NCBI GenBank assembly: GCA_030427385.1
Contig: JAUHWR010000001.1
Location: forward strand, 310,001 to 374,000
Direction of reading: 5' to 3'
Length of the DNA stretch: 64,000 bases
Origin: Alphaproteobacteria bacterium
GTDB taxonomy: Bacteria; Pseudomonadota; Alphaproteobacteria; Micavibrionales; Micavibrionaceae
The notes below the pieces were generated by a model. It saw only the letters and a program-made list of their open reading frames with translations, was not told the DNA's origin and searched no databases. Below, piece after piece: positions 26,022 through 36,681 of this stretch. The translations under genes and the position numbers were made by a program. The stretch's first letter is position 1. Each line of letters starts with the position of its first letter.

Positions 26022-29000
26022 ATGTTCATTCATCTTCACACACATTCCGCCTATTCATTGGCGGAGGGGGCTATTAAAATCAAGGATCTGGTTGATCGTT
26101 GTGCGAGGACGGATATGCCTGCCGTTGCGGTGACGGATACGAATAATTTATTTGGCGCCATGGAGTTTGCCAAAACAGCCAAATCGTATGGCGTGCAACC
26201 AATCATTGGGTGTCAGTTACAGATTGAAGAATACGGACATGTGGTGTTATTGGTACAAAGCGAGCAGGGATATCGCAATCTGTGTGCCATCGTTAGCGCG
26301 GCGCATTTAGATACCGAGGATAATGCTCTGCCGAATGTCAGTATCGATTTATTGGTAAAATATGCGCCGGGTTTAATCTGCTTAAGCGGGGGATATGGCG
26401 GTGTTTTAAATCATTTATTTTTGGAGGGGCACACCGCAGAGCATCCCGCTATTCAAACTATAAAGGATAGTTTTAAGGGGCGTTTTTATGTGGAATTACA
26501 ACGGCATGGATGGGCGGATCAAGATCGGGTCGAGGGTGATTTGATTGATTTCGCCATGGCTGAAAATATTCCTATTGTGGCAACTAATGATTGTTATTTT
26601 TTAAATAAAAACATGCACTTGGCGCATGATGCTTTGCTGTGTATTGCGGCGGGGCGTTATATTACTGAAGATGATCGCCGGAAAGTAACGGCAAATCATT
26701 ATTTTAAATCATCTGAGGAAATGGTCGCGCTTTTTAAAGACATTCCAGAGGCGATTGAAAATACAGTAAAAATTGCAAAAAGATGCTCTTATTTACTTGA
26801 GGAAGTGAATCCTTTACTGCCGCGTTTTGATACCGGAGAGGGGCGCAGCGAGGTTGAGGAATTGCGCTTTCAATCACAGGAAGGTTTGAAATGGCGGCTG
26901 AAGCACTTTGTTGATAATTTTGAAGATGCGGCCGTTCAAAAAGAATATGAAGAGCGTTTGGAGTTTGAGTTAAATGTGATCGAACAAATGGGGTTCCCCG
27001 GTTACTTCCTGATCGTGTCGGACTTTATTAAATGGGCAAAGGATCATAATATTCCGGTTGGGCCGGGCCGTGGCTCGGGGGCGGGATCTTTGGTGGCGTG
27101 GTCGTTGAAGATTACTGATCTGGATCCCATTCGCTTTGGATTGCTGTTCGAGCGATTTTTGAACCCCGAACGTGTATCCATGCCGGATTTCGATATTGAT
27201 TTCTGTCAGGAGCGACGTGATGAAGTTATTCGTTACGTACAGGAAAAATACGGGCGTGACCGCGTGGCGCAGATTATTACCTTTGGTAAGTTACAGGCAC
27301 GAAATACCATCCGTGATGTCGGGCGCGTTCTGCAAATGGGATACGGGCAGGTGGATCGCCTGGCGAAAATGATTCCGAATAATCCCGCCAACCCGATGAC
27401 ATTAAGCGAAGCAATCGCGCAAGATGCAGATTTACGCGGGGAAATTGCCAAGGATGAAAATTATCAAAAATTAATTGAAATCGCCAAGCAATTGGAAGGT
27501 TTATATCGCCATGCCTCAACTCATGCGGCAGGATTGGTGATCGGGGATCGGCCTTTAACGGAGTTATTGCCGCTTTATCGTGATCCGCGATCCGATATGC
27601 CTGTGACGCAATTTAACATGAAGTTTGTGGAATCAACCGGCCTTGTGAAGTTCGACTTCTTGGGGCTGAAAACTATGACGGTCATTCAAAAGGCGGTGGA
27701 TTTGATTAACGAGTCCCGAGATGAGCCGCTGGATTATTTAATGTTGCCGTTGGATGATCAAAAATCGCTGGATTTGCTGGCGCGCGGCGATACGATCGGC
27801 GTGTTTCAGGTGGAGGGCGCGGGCATGCGCGATGCGATCCGGCGTATGGTTCCGGACAGATTTGAAGATATCATCGCGCTTGTCTCGCTCTATCGCCCCG
27901 GTCCAATGGATAATATCCCAACCTATTGCCTTAGAAAGGCGGGCAAGGAAGAACCGGATTATATGCATCCCGTTTTGGAGCAATATTTGAGCGAAACATA
28001 CGGGATTATGATCTATCAGGAGCAAGTGATGCAGGCGGCGCAGGCGCTATCCGGTTATACGCTGGGTAATGCGGATTTATTACGGCGTGCGATGGGTAAA
28101 AAGATCAAGGCCGAAATGGATCAGCAACGCGAATTATTCATCAAAGGCGCGGCAGAACATAATAATGTGCCCAAAGAAAAAGCCGAGGAAATTTTTGAGC
28201 AGATTAATAAATTTGCGGGCTATGGCTTTAACAAATCACATGCGGCGGCTTATGCGTTGATTGCTTATTGGACGGCATATTTGAAAGCAAATCATCCTCA
28301 TGAATTTATGGCGGCGTCTATGACCATGGATTTGGGGAATACGGATAAATTATCTGTCTTTAAACAGGATTTGGACAAGATGGGGATTCCCCTTTTGACG
28401 CCGGATATTAATTACAGTCATGTGGTCTTTTCCGTTGAAAATAAAGCCGTTCGCTATGCTTTGGCCGCACTAAAGAGTGTGGGGCAAGGGGCGATGGAGG
28501 TTTTAGTGCAAGAGCGCATCAAGGGCGGAGAATTTAAAAGTCTGGATGATTTTGCCACGCGCTGTGATGCGAAATCTTTAAATAAGCGTCAGCTTGAGCA
28601 TATGGCGGCGGCGGGGGCGTTTGAATCCGTTAATGATAACCGCGCGCAGGTTTATGATGCGGCGGAAGTAATTTTACGTCATGCAGGAAATTTAGCCGCC
28701 GAGCGGGAAAGCGGTCAGGTAAGTTTATTCGGAGGCGAGGATGTGGGCGGTACGCAAAGCCTGCCGATATTACCACAAGTGCGTGACTGGTCGCCTTTGG
28801 AGCGGTTGGAGCGCGAATTTCGCGCGGTGGGGTTCTTCCTGTCCGCGCATCCATTGGATACAAAAGAAGAGCAGCTTAAAAAGCTCGGTATAAAAACGGT
28901 CTCAGAGGTGCTCGGTTTGTTGGAAAACCAGCCGGGTGTTGGCACAAAAATGGCGGGCGTCTTAATCAAAAAGATGGAGCGTATGTCGCAAAAGGGTAAT

Positions 29001-29420
29001 AAATACGCGTTCCTGCAATTATCAGATGCCTCTGGCGTTTATGAGGTCACGCTTTTTTCAGACTTATTAGCCGCAAGCCGTGATATATTAGAGCCGGGTG
29101 AAACATTGCTGTTATCGGTCACTGCAGAATCACGTGAAGATCAGGTACGTTTTACGGCGCAATCTGTACAAATGTTGGATCAAACATTAGAAAAAAGGAC
29201 GGATGAAATCCATTTATCGGCGGATACTTTGGCGCCATATAAGAAATTAAAAGAATTTTTGGATATTGAAGGCAGCGGGCCATCTCAAATTATTCTGCAT
29301 GTCCCATTGAAAGATGGGCGTTTAACGCAAGTGACCTTGCAGGGGCGATATAAATTATCATCACAAGCCAGAAATATTTTACGCGGGGAAGACGGCGTGA
29401 TAGAGATTAAGGAAGTTTAA
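26022..29420 (+). CDS. dnaE: DNA polymerase III alpha subunit
   Basis: DnaE is the replicative polymerase. The PHP domain starts FIHLHTHSAYSLAEGAIKI. The catalytic aspartates are in PDFDIDFCQERRDEVI, preceded by GPGRGSGAGSLVAW. Finger and helix-hairpin-helix regions follow, with an OB-fold near residue 985 (VGTKMAGVLIKKMERMSQKG). The start at 26022 begins at the conserved PHP sequence; the frame opens six codons earlier. Length of about 1132 residues is normal. Confidence 0.96.
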   Translation: MFIHLHTHSAYSLAEGAIKIKDLVDRCARTDMPAVAVTDTNNLFGAMEFAKTAKSYGVQPIIGCQLQIEEYGHVVLLVQSEQGYRNLCAIVSAAHLDTEDNALPNVSIDLLVKYAPGLICLSGGYGGVLNHLFLEGHTAEHPAIQTIKDSFKGRFYVELQRHGWADQDRVEGDLIDFAMAENIPIVATNDCYFLNKNMHLAHDALLCIAAGRYITEDDRRKVTANHYFKSSEEMVALFKDIPEAIENTVKIAKRCSYLLEEVNPLLPRFDTGEGRSEVEELRFQSQEGLKWRLKHFVDNFEDAAVQKEYEERLEFELNVIEQMGFPGYFLIVSDFIKWAKDHNIPVGPGRGSGAGSLVAWSLKITDLDPIRFGLLFERFLNPERVSMPDFDIDFCQERRDEVIRYVQEKYGRDRVAQIITFGKLQARNTIRDVGRVLQMGYGQVDRLAKMIPNNPANPMTLSEAIAQDADLRGEIAKDENYQKLIEIAKQLEGLYRHASTHAAGLVIGDRPLTELLPLYRDPRSDMPVTQFNMKFVESTGLVKFDFLGLKTMTVIQKAVDLINESRDEPLDYLMLPLDDQKSLDLLARGDTIGVFQVEGAGMRDAIRRMVPDRFEDIIALVSLYRPGPMDNIPTYCLRKAGKEEPDYMHPVLEQYLSETYGIMIYQEQVMQAAQALSGYTLGNADLLRRAMGKKIKAEMDQQRELFIKGAAEHNNVPKEKAEEIFEQINKFAGYGFNKSHAAAYALIAYWTAYLKANHPHEFMAASMTMDLGNTDKLSVFKQDLDKMGIPLLTPDINYSHVVFSVENKAVRYALAALKSVGQGAMEVLVQERIKGGEFKSLDDFATRCDAKSLNKRQLEHMAAAGAFESVNDNRAQVYDAAEVILRHAGNLAAERESGQVSLFGGEDVGGTQSLPILPQVRDWSPLERLEREFRAVGFFLSAHPLDTKEEQLKKLGIKTVSEVLGLLENQPGVGTKMAGVLIKKMERMSQKGNKYAFLQLSDASGVYEVTLFSDLLAASRDILEPGETLLLSVTAESREDQVRFTAQSVQMLDQTLEKRTDEIHLSADTLAPYKKLKEFLDIEGSGPSQIILHVPLKDGRLTQVTLQGRYKLSSQARNILRGEDGVIEIKEV

Positions 29421-29435
29421 AAAAGGATATAAAAA

Positions 29436-29636
29436 ATGGGTTTAGTTTCAACAATTAAAAATGTGGCACTTGGCGTTGTGGGTATTTACATGGCGGCATT
29501 ATGGTTTTTTGGCGGATTCATAGGCGCTGTCGTTGCGGCAATTAATGGTCATTTGTTAAGCTTGGTTCTTAGCATTTTCGTGCCGATGTATGGTGCAATT
29601 TACACGATCATTATGACGTTTGCAGCGATATTTTAG
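29436..29636 (+). CDS. Small two-helix membrane protein
   Basis: The 66-residue protein is almost entirely hydrophobic, with two helices (about 7-38 and 41-65) and a short loop. AAAGGATATAAAAA precedes the ATG, a good ribosome site. It lies 15 bases after dnaE and ends seven bases before the convergent smpB stop. No family was recognised. Confidence 0.6.
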   Translation: MGLVSTIKNVALGVVGIYMAALWFFGGFIGAVVAAINGHLLSLVLSIFVPMYGAIYTIIMTFAAIF

Positions 29637-29642
29637 GGGGCT

Positions 29643-30140
29643 TTACCCGTGTTCTTTCAGAATGCGTTGTTTCTGCCGTCCCCAATCGCGGTCTTTGCTG
29701 GTTTGGCGTTTATCATGAAGCTGTTTCCCTTTACCAAATCCAATCAGGAGCTTTGCCAGCCCCCGCGCATCAAAATAAAGTTTTAACGGGACAATCGTAT
29801 AGCCTTCCTTGGCAACCGCACCCATTAATTTATTCATTTCCTTCTTTTTCAAAAGTAATTTTCGCAGGCGGCGCGGCTCATGCTGGAGGTGTTGACCGGC
29901 TTGCATGTATTCGCCGACATGGGAGTTGAATAACCAGATTTCGCCGTTTTTCTCCCCCGCATGGGCTTCGTTAATACTGGCCTGACCAAGGCGCATGGAT
30001 TTCACTTCGGTACCCATAAGCATGATGCCGGCTTCAAAGGTATCTTCGATATGATATTCAAAGCGCGCACGGCGATTCTCCGCAATTGTTGCATTTACGG
30101 AGAGCATTCCTGATTTTGATTTGTTTTTCTTCGCGGCCAT
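29643..30140 (-). CDS. smpB: SsrA-binding protein SmpB
   Basis: SmpB brings tmRNA to stalled ribosomes for trans-translation. The OB-fold core has RRARFEYHIEDTFEAGIMLMGTEVKSMR and AYVS-like sequence IWLFNSHVGEYMQAG. The basic C-terminal tail (KQLHDKRQTSKDRDWGRQKQRIL) reaches the decoding centre. The start at 30140 (MAAKKNKSKSG) gives the family length; the frame opens at 30203. No tmRNA gene is in this window. Confidence 0.94.
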   Translation of the reverse strand: MAAKKNKSKSGMLSVNATIAENRRARFEYHIEDTFEAGIMLMGTEVKSMRLGQASINEAHAGEKNGEIWLFNSHVGEYMQAGQHLQHEPRRLRKLLLKKKEMNKLMGAVAKEGYTIVPLKLYFDARGLAKLLIGFGKGKQLHDKRQTSKDRDWGRQKQRILKEHG

Positions 30141-30322
30141 CGGGCTTTTATAATATGTGTGGGCGGAAATATAAAGGTTAATCTTATCGAGACATGATGA
30201 CATATGTATGGCTGTGGTTGAATTTTTGAATATCTTTCAACCTGTTATTAAGGTATTCTTTAGAATATACCCCTTAAAATAAGGGCGTTATCTTTTGTTC
30301 ACAACCTTAATAAAGGGCTTTC

Positions 30323-31024
30323 ATGAAACTACTTGTTGCCGATGATCATACGTTATTTCGCGATGCATTATTACAATATATACAACGCGCAGAGCCGGAT
30401 GCAGAGGTTTTGTTGGCAAATGATTTGCAGGGCGCATTTTCATATCTGGAAGCCGGAGAGGTACCCAATCTGATTTTATTAGATTATCGTATGCCGGGAA
30501 TGAATGGATTAAAGGGATTGGAAAAATTGCGCCGTACTTATCCGGATATGAAGGTTATTTTAATGTCTGGCGTTGTTGAATTACCCGATATTCAAGATGC
30601 GATTGATTTGGGCATTGTGGGATATTTCCCAAAAACTATGTCGGGAAAGGCTTTTATTAAAGCTATACAGCTTGTGATTACAGGTGAAAAGTTTTTCTCT
30701 TTTGATTCAGAGGCATATAGCCTGATGCCATCTTACTATGGGGATCAGGAAGCAGATGTTAAAAATGGGGCACCCTCTATATCGTCGGCAAAGCAGGTTG
30801 ATTCCAAGCAAAGAATTGAAAGTTTGAGCGATCGAGAAGGAGAGGTTTTATCATATTTGGTAAATGGAGATTCCAACAAAGAAATTGCTAATCGTTTGGA
30901 TTTACAAGTTGTCACGGTAAAGCTTCATGTGCGTGGAATTTGCCGCAAATTGGGCGCAAAAAACAGAACGCAAGCCGCCTTAATCGCGCAGGAGAATGAT
31001 TTTCAGCAACAAGTCAGTTCATAA
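30323..31024 (+). CDS. NarL/FixJ-type response regulator
   Basis: The receiver domain (1-120) has the acidic pocket VADDH (D7, D8), phosphoacceptor D54 in LLDYRMPG and K104 in GYFPKTM. A LuxR-type HTH near 165-225 reads LSDREGEVLSYLVNGDSNKEIANRL. It should activate or repress transcription after phosphorylation. It lies 14 bases upstream of the hybrid kinase, its likely partner. A CCCTTA/TAAGGG hairpin near 30277-30291 sits in the leader. Confidence 0.9.
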   Translation: MKLLVADDHTLFRDALLQYIQRAEPDAEVLLANDLQGAFSYLEAGEVPNLILLDYRMPGMNGLKGLEKLRRTYPDMKVILMSGVVELPDIQDAIDLGIVGYFPKTMSGKAFIKAIQLVITGEKFFSFDSEAYSLMPSYYGDQEADVKNGAPSISSAKQVDSKQRIESLSDREGEVLSYLVNGDSNKEIANRLDLQVVTVKLHVRGICRKLGAKNRTQAALIAQENDFQQQVSS

Positions 31025-31038
31025 GACAAGCACAGAAT

Positions 31039-33336
31039 ATGCGCCTTTTTATTAATAACCTCATCGTAAAAAGTCATGTTTCCATTATTTTGGGCGTCAT
31101 TGCCTTTTTTTCAGTGGCATCCTTTTATTCGTGTTTGCAAATTATGGAGACCGAAAGACAGGCAATTATAAGTTTTAAATTTAAAAGCGCCGAAATTGAA
31201 AAGATCGAGTTTTTAATTGATGATTTAAAGTCTAAGTTGGTTGTTTATTTGAAGCAGGAAAAATCAACGCCTGCAAATTTGAATGAAATTTCAGACCTTA
31301 TATATTCATTTCAAGAGGCTTTGATTAATTTCAATACATCGCATCAAGGAAGCCTCCGCGTGAATATGCATGATGCGGATTTAATTAATGATTTGCAAAA
31401 AGAAGTCAGCCATTTGATTCCGTTCATACGTCGGACGGTTGATGGTATGGGCGGGCAATATACATCACAAGTTAAAATAATTCTTGATGAAATTGAGAAA
31501 AAATTTCAGAAATTTGCAAAATATCAAATGCAATCTGAAGAGCATTTTTTATCCGAAGGCGTTTTACAAGAACGTAGAACGAAAATATTTTTATCTTTAT
31601 CAATTTTGGGGTTTTCATCCTTCTTTTTGATTATATTCCTAATATACAAAAATACTCAATTGGAGCGTGAATATAAGCGAAGAATGGAAATCAATGATAT
31701 TGCACATCAGAGAATTCAGGCAATTGAGGCGTCTACGGATGGTATCGGGATCATGGATAAAGATAAAAATTTATTATATATGAACCCCGCCTTACGCGAA
31801 TTGCATGGCATTGCCCAAAAAGATGCCGGTGAATATATCGGTAAGAGTTGGAAAGCATTATATAATGATAAAGGGCAGGCGCATATAGAGGGAAATGTGT
31901 ATCCGATTTTAAACGAAACCGGGACGTGGCGCGGCGGATCGCTGATAAAACGCAAAGATGATAAAGTCATCGAAGCCGAGATGACATTAACCTTATTACC
32001 GGATGGAAAGGGTATGATCGGGACAGCGCGGGATGTCACACAAAAAAATCAGGCGGAGCGCGATAATAGGGAATTACAGGGGCAAATTCACCAAGCGCAA
32101 AAAATGGAGGCAATTGGGCGATTGGCGGGAGGTTTGGCGCATGATTTCAATAATGTTTTGGCGGCCATAATGGGATATGCCGAATTCCTTTCGGAGGATT
32201 TGGAGAAGAACAAAAAATTGCAAAAATTCGCTGATAATATTTTAATGGCGGGAAATAAGGGGCGGGCTTTGATTGATCAGATGCTTGCATTTTCAAGAAG
32301 GAAAGAGCACCAGATTTCTGTTGTCAATTTGCGCGATGCCATTGATGAAACGGTTTCAATGGTATCGGCGGGTCTGCCGAAATCTATCGATCTGAGTGTA
32401 GATTTTCATCATGATGCACCGGCCTATATTAATGGTGATGCGTCACAAATTTCACAAGCCTTGATGAATATTGTGGTTAATGCGGTTGATGCCATGGAGG
32501 AAGAAAAGGGGCATATTCATATTTCTCTGTTTTTAATCGAGCCGGATGAAGAGAATTTTGAGGGTATGATTTGTGATGAATTTCTGCCCGATCATGAGAT
32601 GCCGCATATTAATATTCAGGATATCGGGGATGGGCAAACAAATTTGGAAATGGGCGTTTTAAAGCGTGATCAAACTTATTTCCAAATCAGTATTTCCGAT
32701 ACCGGAAGCGGTATGTCTGAGGCGATATTACAACATATTTTTGAGCCCTTTTTTACGACCAAAGCCGTAGATAAGGGGACGGGTTTAGGCATGGCCAATG
32801 TGCATGCGGCGATTGTTGCCCATCAGGCGGCAATGATTATTGATACGCGCCTTTCCGAGGGAAGCACGTTTGATCTGTTTTTCCCGCAGGCGCAATATAT
32901 TAATGATTTAAATTTATTGGATATCAATCACAACCATGTTGGACGCACCGATTTTCAAGGTATACGCGTTTTATTGGTGGATGATCAGCAAGAAGTTTTG
33001 GACATGATGGAAACGCTTTTATCGCGTGCAGGTTTTGATTGTGTGGCAAAACAGTCTTCTTTGGAGGCATTGGAATTATTACGCGAGGCATCGGATGCGT
33101 TTGATCTGGTGATTACAGATCAGAATATGCCCAAAATGACCGGCGTCGAGTTGATTGAAAAATGTGTATTATTTAATCGCCGCCTACCATTTATAATTCT
33201 CTCCGGTTATTCGGAAGAGAAGCTGCAAAACATTAGGATTAAATACCCATCCATTCGGGCAACCTTGCGTAAGCCCGCAAAGAAAGACGTCTTACTAAAG
33301 GCGATTGATAGCGTATTAAAAGAGACTCTTTTGTAA
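31039..33336 (+). CDS. Hybrid sensor histidine kinase (CckA-like core)
   Basis: The 765-residue kinase has two membrane spans (about 14-33 and 183-203) flanking a helical periplasmic sensor, a PAS domain (about 222-335), an HisKA domain with H368 in LAGGLAHDFNNVLAAI, and an HATPase with N481 and DTGSGM at 554-559. A C-terminal receiver has D694 in ITDQN. The GGLAHDFNNxLAAI core is the CckA/hybrid-HK4 type. The ATPase domain contains an extra acidic stretch of roughly 45 residues (about 498-545). It probably works with the response regulator upstream; the signal is unknown. Confidence 0.9.
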   Translation: MRLFINNLIVKSHVSIILGVIAFFSVASFYSCLQIMETERQAIISFKFKSAEIEKIEFLIDDLKSKLVVYLKQEKSTPANLNEISDLIYSFQEALINFNTSHQGSLRVNMHDADLINDLQKEVSHLIPFIRRTVDGMGGQYTSQVKIILDEIEKKFQKFAKYQMQSEEHFLSEGVLQERRTKIFLSLSILGFSSFFLIIFLIYKNTQLEREYKRRMEINDIAHQRIQAIEASTDGIGIMDKDKNLLYMNPALRELHGIAQKDAGEYIGKSWKALYNDKGQAHIEGNVYPILNETGTWRGGSLIKRKDDKVIEAEMTLTLLPDGKGMIGTARDVTQKNQAERDNRELQGQIHQAQKMEAIGRLAGGLAHDFNNVLAAIMGYAEFLSEDLEKNKKLQKFADNILMAGNKGRALIDQMLAFSRRKEHQISVVNLRDAIDETVSMVSAGLPKSIDLSVDFHHDAPAYINGDASQISQALMNIVVNAVDAMEEEKGHIHISLFLIEPDEENFEGMICDEFLPDHEMPHINIQDIGDGQTNLEMGVLKRDQTYFQISISDTGSGMSEAILQHIFEPFFTTKAVDKGTGLGMANVHAAIVAHQAAMIIDTRLSEGSTFDLFFPQAQYINDLNLLDINHNHVGRTDFQGIRVLLVDDQQEVLDMMETLLSRAGFDCVAKQSSLEALELLREASDAFDLVITDQNMPKMTGVELIEKCVLFNRRLPFIILSGYSEEKLQNIRIKYPSIRATLRKPAKKDVLLKAIDSVLKETLL

Positions 33337-33345
33337 GTTTATGGC

Positions 33346-33894
33346 ATGCTAAGCGGCATGGATTTGGTTAGATATAAAACATTTCTTCATGATGAAAAGA
33401 GAGAACGGGGCATACATTTCACCATTGATCATAATGGGGTATGGTATTTTCATGGACCGCAAAGCCCTGGCCCCATGAAGCGCGAAGCTCTCGTCAAGCT
33501 GTTTGCAGATAAAGCGTTAAAATATGAGGAGGGGCGGTTTTTCCTCAAGACACCATTTGAGTCATATGAGGTTGAAGTGGAAGACGTGCCTTTTATCATC
33601 AAAGATTATACCGAGGAGGAAGATCAGCTAACCTTAATAACCAACTTGGGGGAAAAAGTCATACCTGCACGTGGTAGGAAAATTTTCCTTAAAAACCCAT
33701 CCTTTGCAGATATTGACTTACCCTATATTGAGGTCAGGGAAAATATGGTTGCAAGATTGTCACCCATGGTGCGAGAGGATTTTATAGAGCGCGCATTCAC
33801 GCAAGGCGAGGGGGGCGCGACATTAAAACGGAATGATATTCTTTATTGTAAGATCAATGATACCAGCCATCCCATCGCAAAGTGGGAGGAGTAG
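33346..33894 (+). CDS. DUF1285 family protein
   Basis: The 182-residue protein matches DUF1285: FTIDHNGVWYFHGPQSPGPMKREALVKLF at the N-terminus, YEVEVEDVPFIIKDY in the middle and MVARLSPMVREDFIERA near the end. Its function is unknown. In alphaproteobacteria it commonly neighbours cca, as it does here, with only two bases between them. Confidence 0.85.
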   Translation: MLSGMDLVRYKTFLHDEKRERGIHFTIDHNGVWYFHGPQSPGPMKREALVKLFADKALKYEEGRFFLKTPFESYEVEVEDVPFIIKDYTEEEDQLTLITNLGEKVIPARGRKIFLKNPSFADIDLPYIEVRENMVARLSPMVREDFIERAFTQGEGGATLKRNDILYCKINDTSHPIAKWEE

Positions 33895-33896
33895 AG

Positions 33897-35096
33897 GTGA
33901 CGCCCATTACAAAAGTTACACCGCGAGAGTGGATGTTATGGCCGGAATGCCGAAAAATATTTGATGTGCTAAATCAAAGCGGTGCGCCACAAGCATTATT
34001 TGTTGGAGGATGTGTCCGTAATTTGTTGTTGGAACAGCCTTCTAATGATGTGGATATCGCTACGATACATTTACCCGCGGATGTGCAACGACTATGTATG
34101 GCGGCGGGGTTAAAGACAATTCCAACCGGACTGGATCATGGCACAATTACAGTTCTGGTCGGAGAGAAATCATTTGAAATCACAACGTTACGGCGTGATG
34201 TGGCCACGGATGGACGGCGTGCAACGGTGGCGTTTTCAAAAGATTGGCGCGAAGATGCGGCGCGGCGCGATTTTACAATGAATACATTACTGATGGATTT
34301 GGATGGTAATGTTTATGATCCTTTGGGACGTGGGTATGCGGATTTATGTTCACGTAATGTCGTTTTTGTGGGCGCGGCGGAAGAGCGAATTAGAGAAGAT
34401 ATTTTAAGAATATTACGCTTCTTTCGTTTCCATACCTTATATGGCAACGGCGCGCCGGATCAAGATGCCTTAGATGCCTGTAAAACATTATCAGATTATA
34501 TTCCTGAATTATCACGAGAGCGTATATCGCAAGAATTTTACAAAATAACCATGCATGATAATGCGGCCGTTACCTTTCAATTAATGAGTGATCATAATGT
34601 GTTAGGTGATATTTTTGAGAGAGATTTTTTTCCTATGGAAAGATTAATACAAAGACAGATTGATTTTAAGATGCCGCATTTATCTGCGCGTTTATTTGTC
34701 TTGCTAGATAAAGATTTAGAGGCAAGTGAAGAAAAGTATTTTATTTTTTCCAAGCAGCAGCAAAATTTTTTTCGAGATATGCGTGCCTTATGCAAGGGCG
34801 CAAAAGATTTACCCACGCCAAAAGAGATAATTTATCGGACCGGGCGTGATGTTGCCGGACAATTTTTTCTGATTAGCTATGAAGATGAAGAGGCGTTAAG
34901 TGAGGCCGTAACCATTTTGCAAGAGTGGGACATTCCAAAATTCCCTGTTACAGGCGCAGATGCCCAAAATTTGGGGGTTGAGCCAGGGGTAAGAATGGGA
35001 GAGTTATTGAGGGAAACGGAAGCCCACTGGATTCAGGAAGAGTTTAAGCCGAGTAAGGCCGATTTGATTGCCTATTTGAGGGCATTACTCGGTTAA
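33897..35096 (+). CDS. cca: CCA tRNA nucleotidyltransferase
   Basis: The enzyme adds or repairs the tRNA 3' CCA end. The nucleotidyltransferase head has [23 protein letters not shown], with the DVD metal ligands, and the [12 protein letters not shown] neck motif. [15 protein letters not shown] follows. The GTG at 33897 was chosen because GGGAGGAG lies just upstream; a GTG at 33882 would overlap DUF1285. Its 3' end overlaps dnaJ convergently by 12 bases. Confidence 0.93.
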   Translation: MTPITKVTPREWMLWPECRKIFDVLNQSGAPQALFVGGCVRNLLLEQPSNDVDIATIHLPADVQRLCMAAGLKTIPTGLDHGTITVLVGEKSFEITTLRRDVATDGRRATVAFSKDWREDAARRDFTMNTLLMDLDGNVYDPLGRGYADLCSRNVVFVGAAEERIREDILRILRFFRFHTLYGNGAPDQDALDACKTLSDYIPELSRERISQEFYKITMHDNAAVTFQLMSDHNVLGDIFERDFFPMERLIQRQIDFKMPHLSARLFVLLDKDLEASEEKYFIFSKQQQNFFRDMRALCKGAKDLPTPKEIIYRTGRDVAGQFFLISYEDEEALSEAVTILQEWDIPKFPVTGADAQNLGVEPGVRMGELLRETEAHWIQEEFKPSKADLIAYLRALLG

Positions 35097-36248
35097 ATCA
35101 TCCCATAAATCTTTTACTTTGCCGAAAAAGCTGGAGCTGGCGGGGCTATGTTTTGAGGCGTTTTTACCCGTTACGCTTTTATCAAGTTCCTTAATCAGCT
35201 CTTCCTGTTTTTTGTTCAGATTGACAGGCGTTTCAACAAAGACATCAATAAACATATCTCCGCGAGAGGAGGAGCGCATGACGGGCATGCCTTTGCCTTT
35301 TAAGCGGAATTGTTGTCCTGTTTGTGTGCCGTTCGGAATTTTAACAGAGGTTTTCTTACCATCAATTGTGGGAACTTCAATTTCTCCGCCTAATGCAGCG
35401 GTCGTCATGCCAATGGGCGCACGGCAATATAGGTCTGCACCGTCACGTTTAAACATTTTATGCGGTTTCACGCTGATTAGAACATAAAGATCGCCCGTAC
35501 CGCCGCCGCGAATGCCGGCTTCTCCTTCACCGTTTAGGCGAATGCGCCGTCCATGATCAATTCCCGCCGGGATAGTGACTTTGATTTTTTTATTCTTACG
35601 GATGCGTCCCGCGCCGCCGCATTTCTTACAAGGATTGCGGATGGCAGAACCCGCGCCGCCACATGTGGAGCAGGTACGCTCAATGGTAAAGAACCCTTGC
35701 TGCATACGCACGCGTCCCGCGCCATTACAGGTGGGGCATGTTTCAACGCTGGTGCCGCTTTCGGCGCCGCTACCGTTGCATGAATCGCAATTTTCCTGCT
35801 TAGGAATTTCGATTGTGGCTTCTTTGCCTTTAAAGGCATCATCAAGAGAGATTTCATAGGTATATTGCAGATCAGAGCCACGCGCCGCGCCGTTACTTCT
35901 GCGGCGTCCGCCGCCACCGCCGCCGCCCATAAAATCGCCAAAGACATCTTCAAATATATCGGAGAAATTACCAAAGCCTGCGCCGCCGCCCATGCCACCG
36001 GGCCCGCCGCCGCCGCCCATACCTTGTTCAAAGGCAGCGTGACCGTAACGGTCATAGGCGGCTTTTTTCTGTTCATCCTTCAGAACGTCATAGGCCGCGT
36101 TAATTTCCTTAAATTTTGCTTCTGCATCCGGGTTATCTTTATTTTGGTCAGGATGATATTTCATCGCCTTCTTACGATAGGCTTTTTTAATTTCATCTGA
36201 GGTGGCATTTTTATCGACGCCGATTACCTTATAAAAATCTTCTGACAT
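35085..36248 (-). CDS. dnaJ: Chaperone protein DnaJ
   Basis: DnaJ stimulates DnaK ATPase and delivers substrates. It has a J domain with HPD in [13 protein letters not shown], a Gly-rich linker (about 76-115), and four CxxCxGxG zinc motifs ([32 protein letters not shown]). Two C-terminal substrate-binding domains follow. At 387 residues it is full length. A second, smaller J-domain gene separates it from dnaK. Confidence 0.97.
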   Translation of the reverse strand: MSEDFYKVIGVDKNATSDEIKKAYRKKAMKYHPDQNKDNPDAEAKFKEINAAYDVLKDEQKKAAYDRYGHAAFEQGMGGGGGPGGMGGGAGFGNFSDIFEDVFGDFMGGGGGGGRRRSNGAARGSDLQYTYEISLDDAFKGKEATIEIPKQENCDSCNGSGAESGTSVETCPTCNGAGRVRMQQGFFTIERTCSTCGGAGSAIRNPCKKCGGAGRIRKNKKIKVTIPAGIDHGRRIRLNGEGEAGIRGGGTGDLYVLISVKPHKMFKRDGADLYCRAPIGMTTAALGGEIEVPTIDGKKTSVKIPNGTQTGQQFRLKGKGMPVMRSSSRGDMFIDVFVETPVNLNKKQEELIKELDKSVTGKNASKHSPASSSFFGKVKDLWDDLTE

Positions 36249-36253
36249 GGCTA

Positions 36254-36598
36254 TTATATTTCTGTTTTATTTTTACCGGAGCTGAATAGCCGGGTGAAAA
36301 AACTGTTTTTTTGTTTCTTCTCATTATCATTTTTAGAGTCGAAGGCCTGATGTTTTCTTGCACGGTTTTGAGAGATCTGGACTTTAAGCATTTCATCATA
36401 ACGAATGCGCATTTCAGGCGTTTTTAAAGCCTCGTAAGCCTCCATAACGGCCTGAAAACGTTTATAAGCAAAGCAATTTGCTCCATTTTTCTTATCAGGA
36501 TGATATGCTTTTAATCTGGCCAGATAGGCACGCTTTATCTCTTCTTGAGAGGCAAAGGGGTCTATTTCCAGAATTTCGTAATAATTTTTTACTTCCAT
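36254..36598 (-). CDS. Small J-domain protein between dnaK and dnaJ
   Basis: The protein of about 114 residues is essentially a J domain: [24 protein letters not shown], with HPD intact in [10 protein letters not shown], then a basic tail. It lacks the Gly/Phe linker, zinc centre and substrate domains of DnaJ. The start at 36598 (MEVKNYY) fits the family; the frame opens at 36616. It ends five bases before dnaJ and probably shares its transcript. A dedicated DnaK cochaperone role is inference. Confidence 0.85.
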   Translation of the reverse strand: MEVKNYYEILEIDPFASQEEIKRAYLARLKAYHPDKKNGANCFAYKRFQAVMEAYEALKTPEMRIRYDEMLKVQISQNRARKHQAFDSKNDNEKKQKNSFFTRLFSSGKNKTEI

Positions 36599-36681
36599 GA
36601 CCGCATTAAACAGCAAAAAGAGTGCCAGTGTAAATAAAATAAGAAATCATATTTTAAAAAACACTGGCATTCATTTAAAGA

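Noticed and set aside
29643-30322. tmRNA gene near smpB
   Set aside because: The flanking gap of 119 bases is too short and has no tmRNA-like ends.
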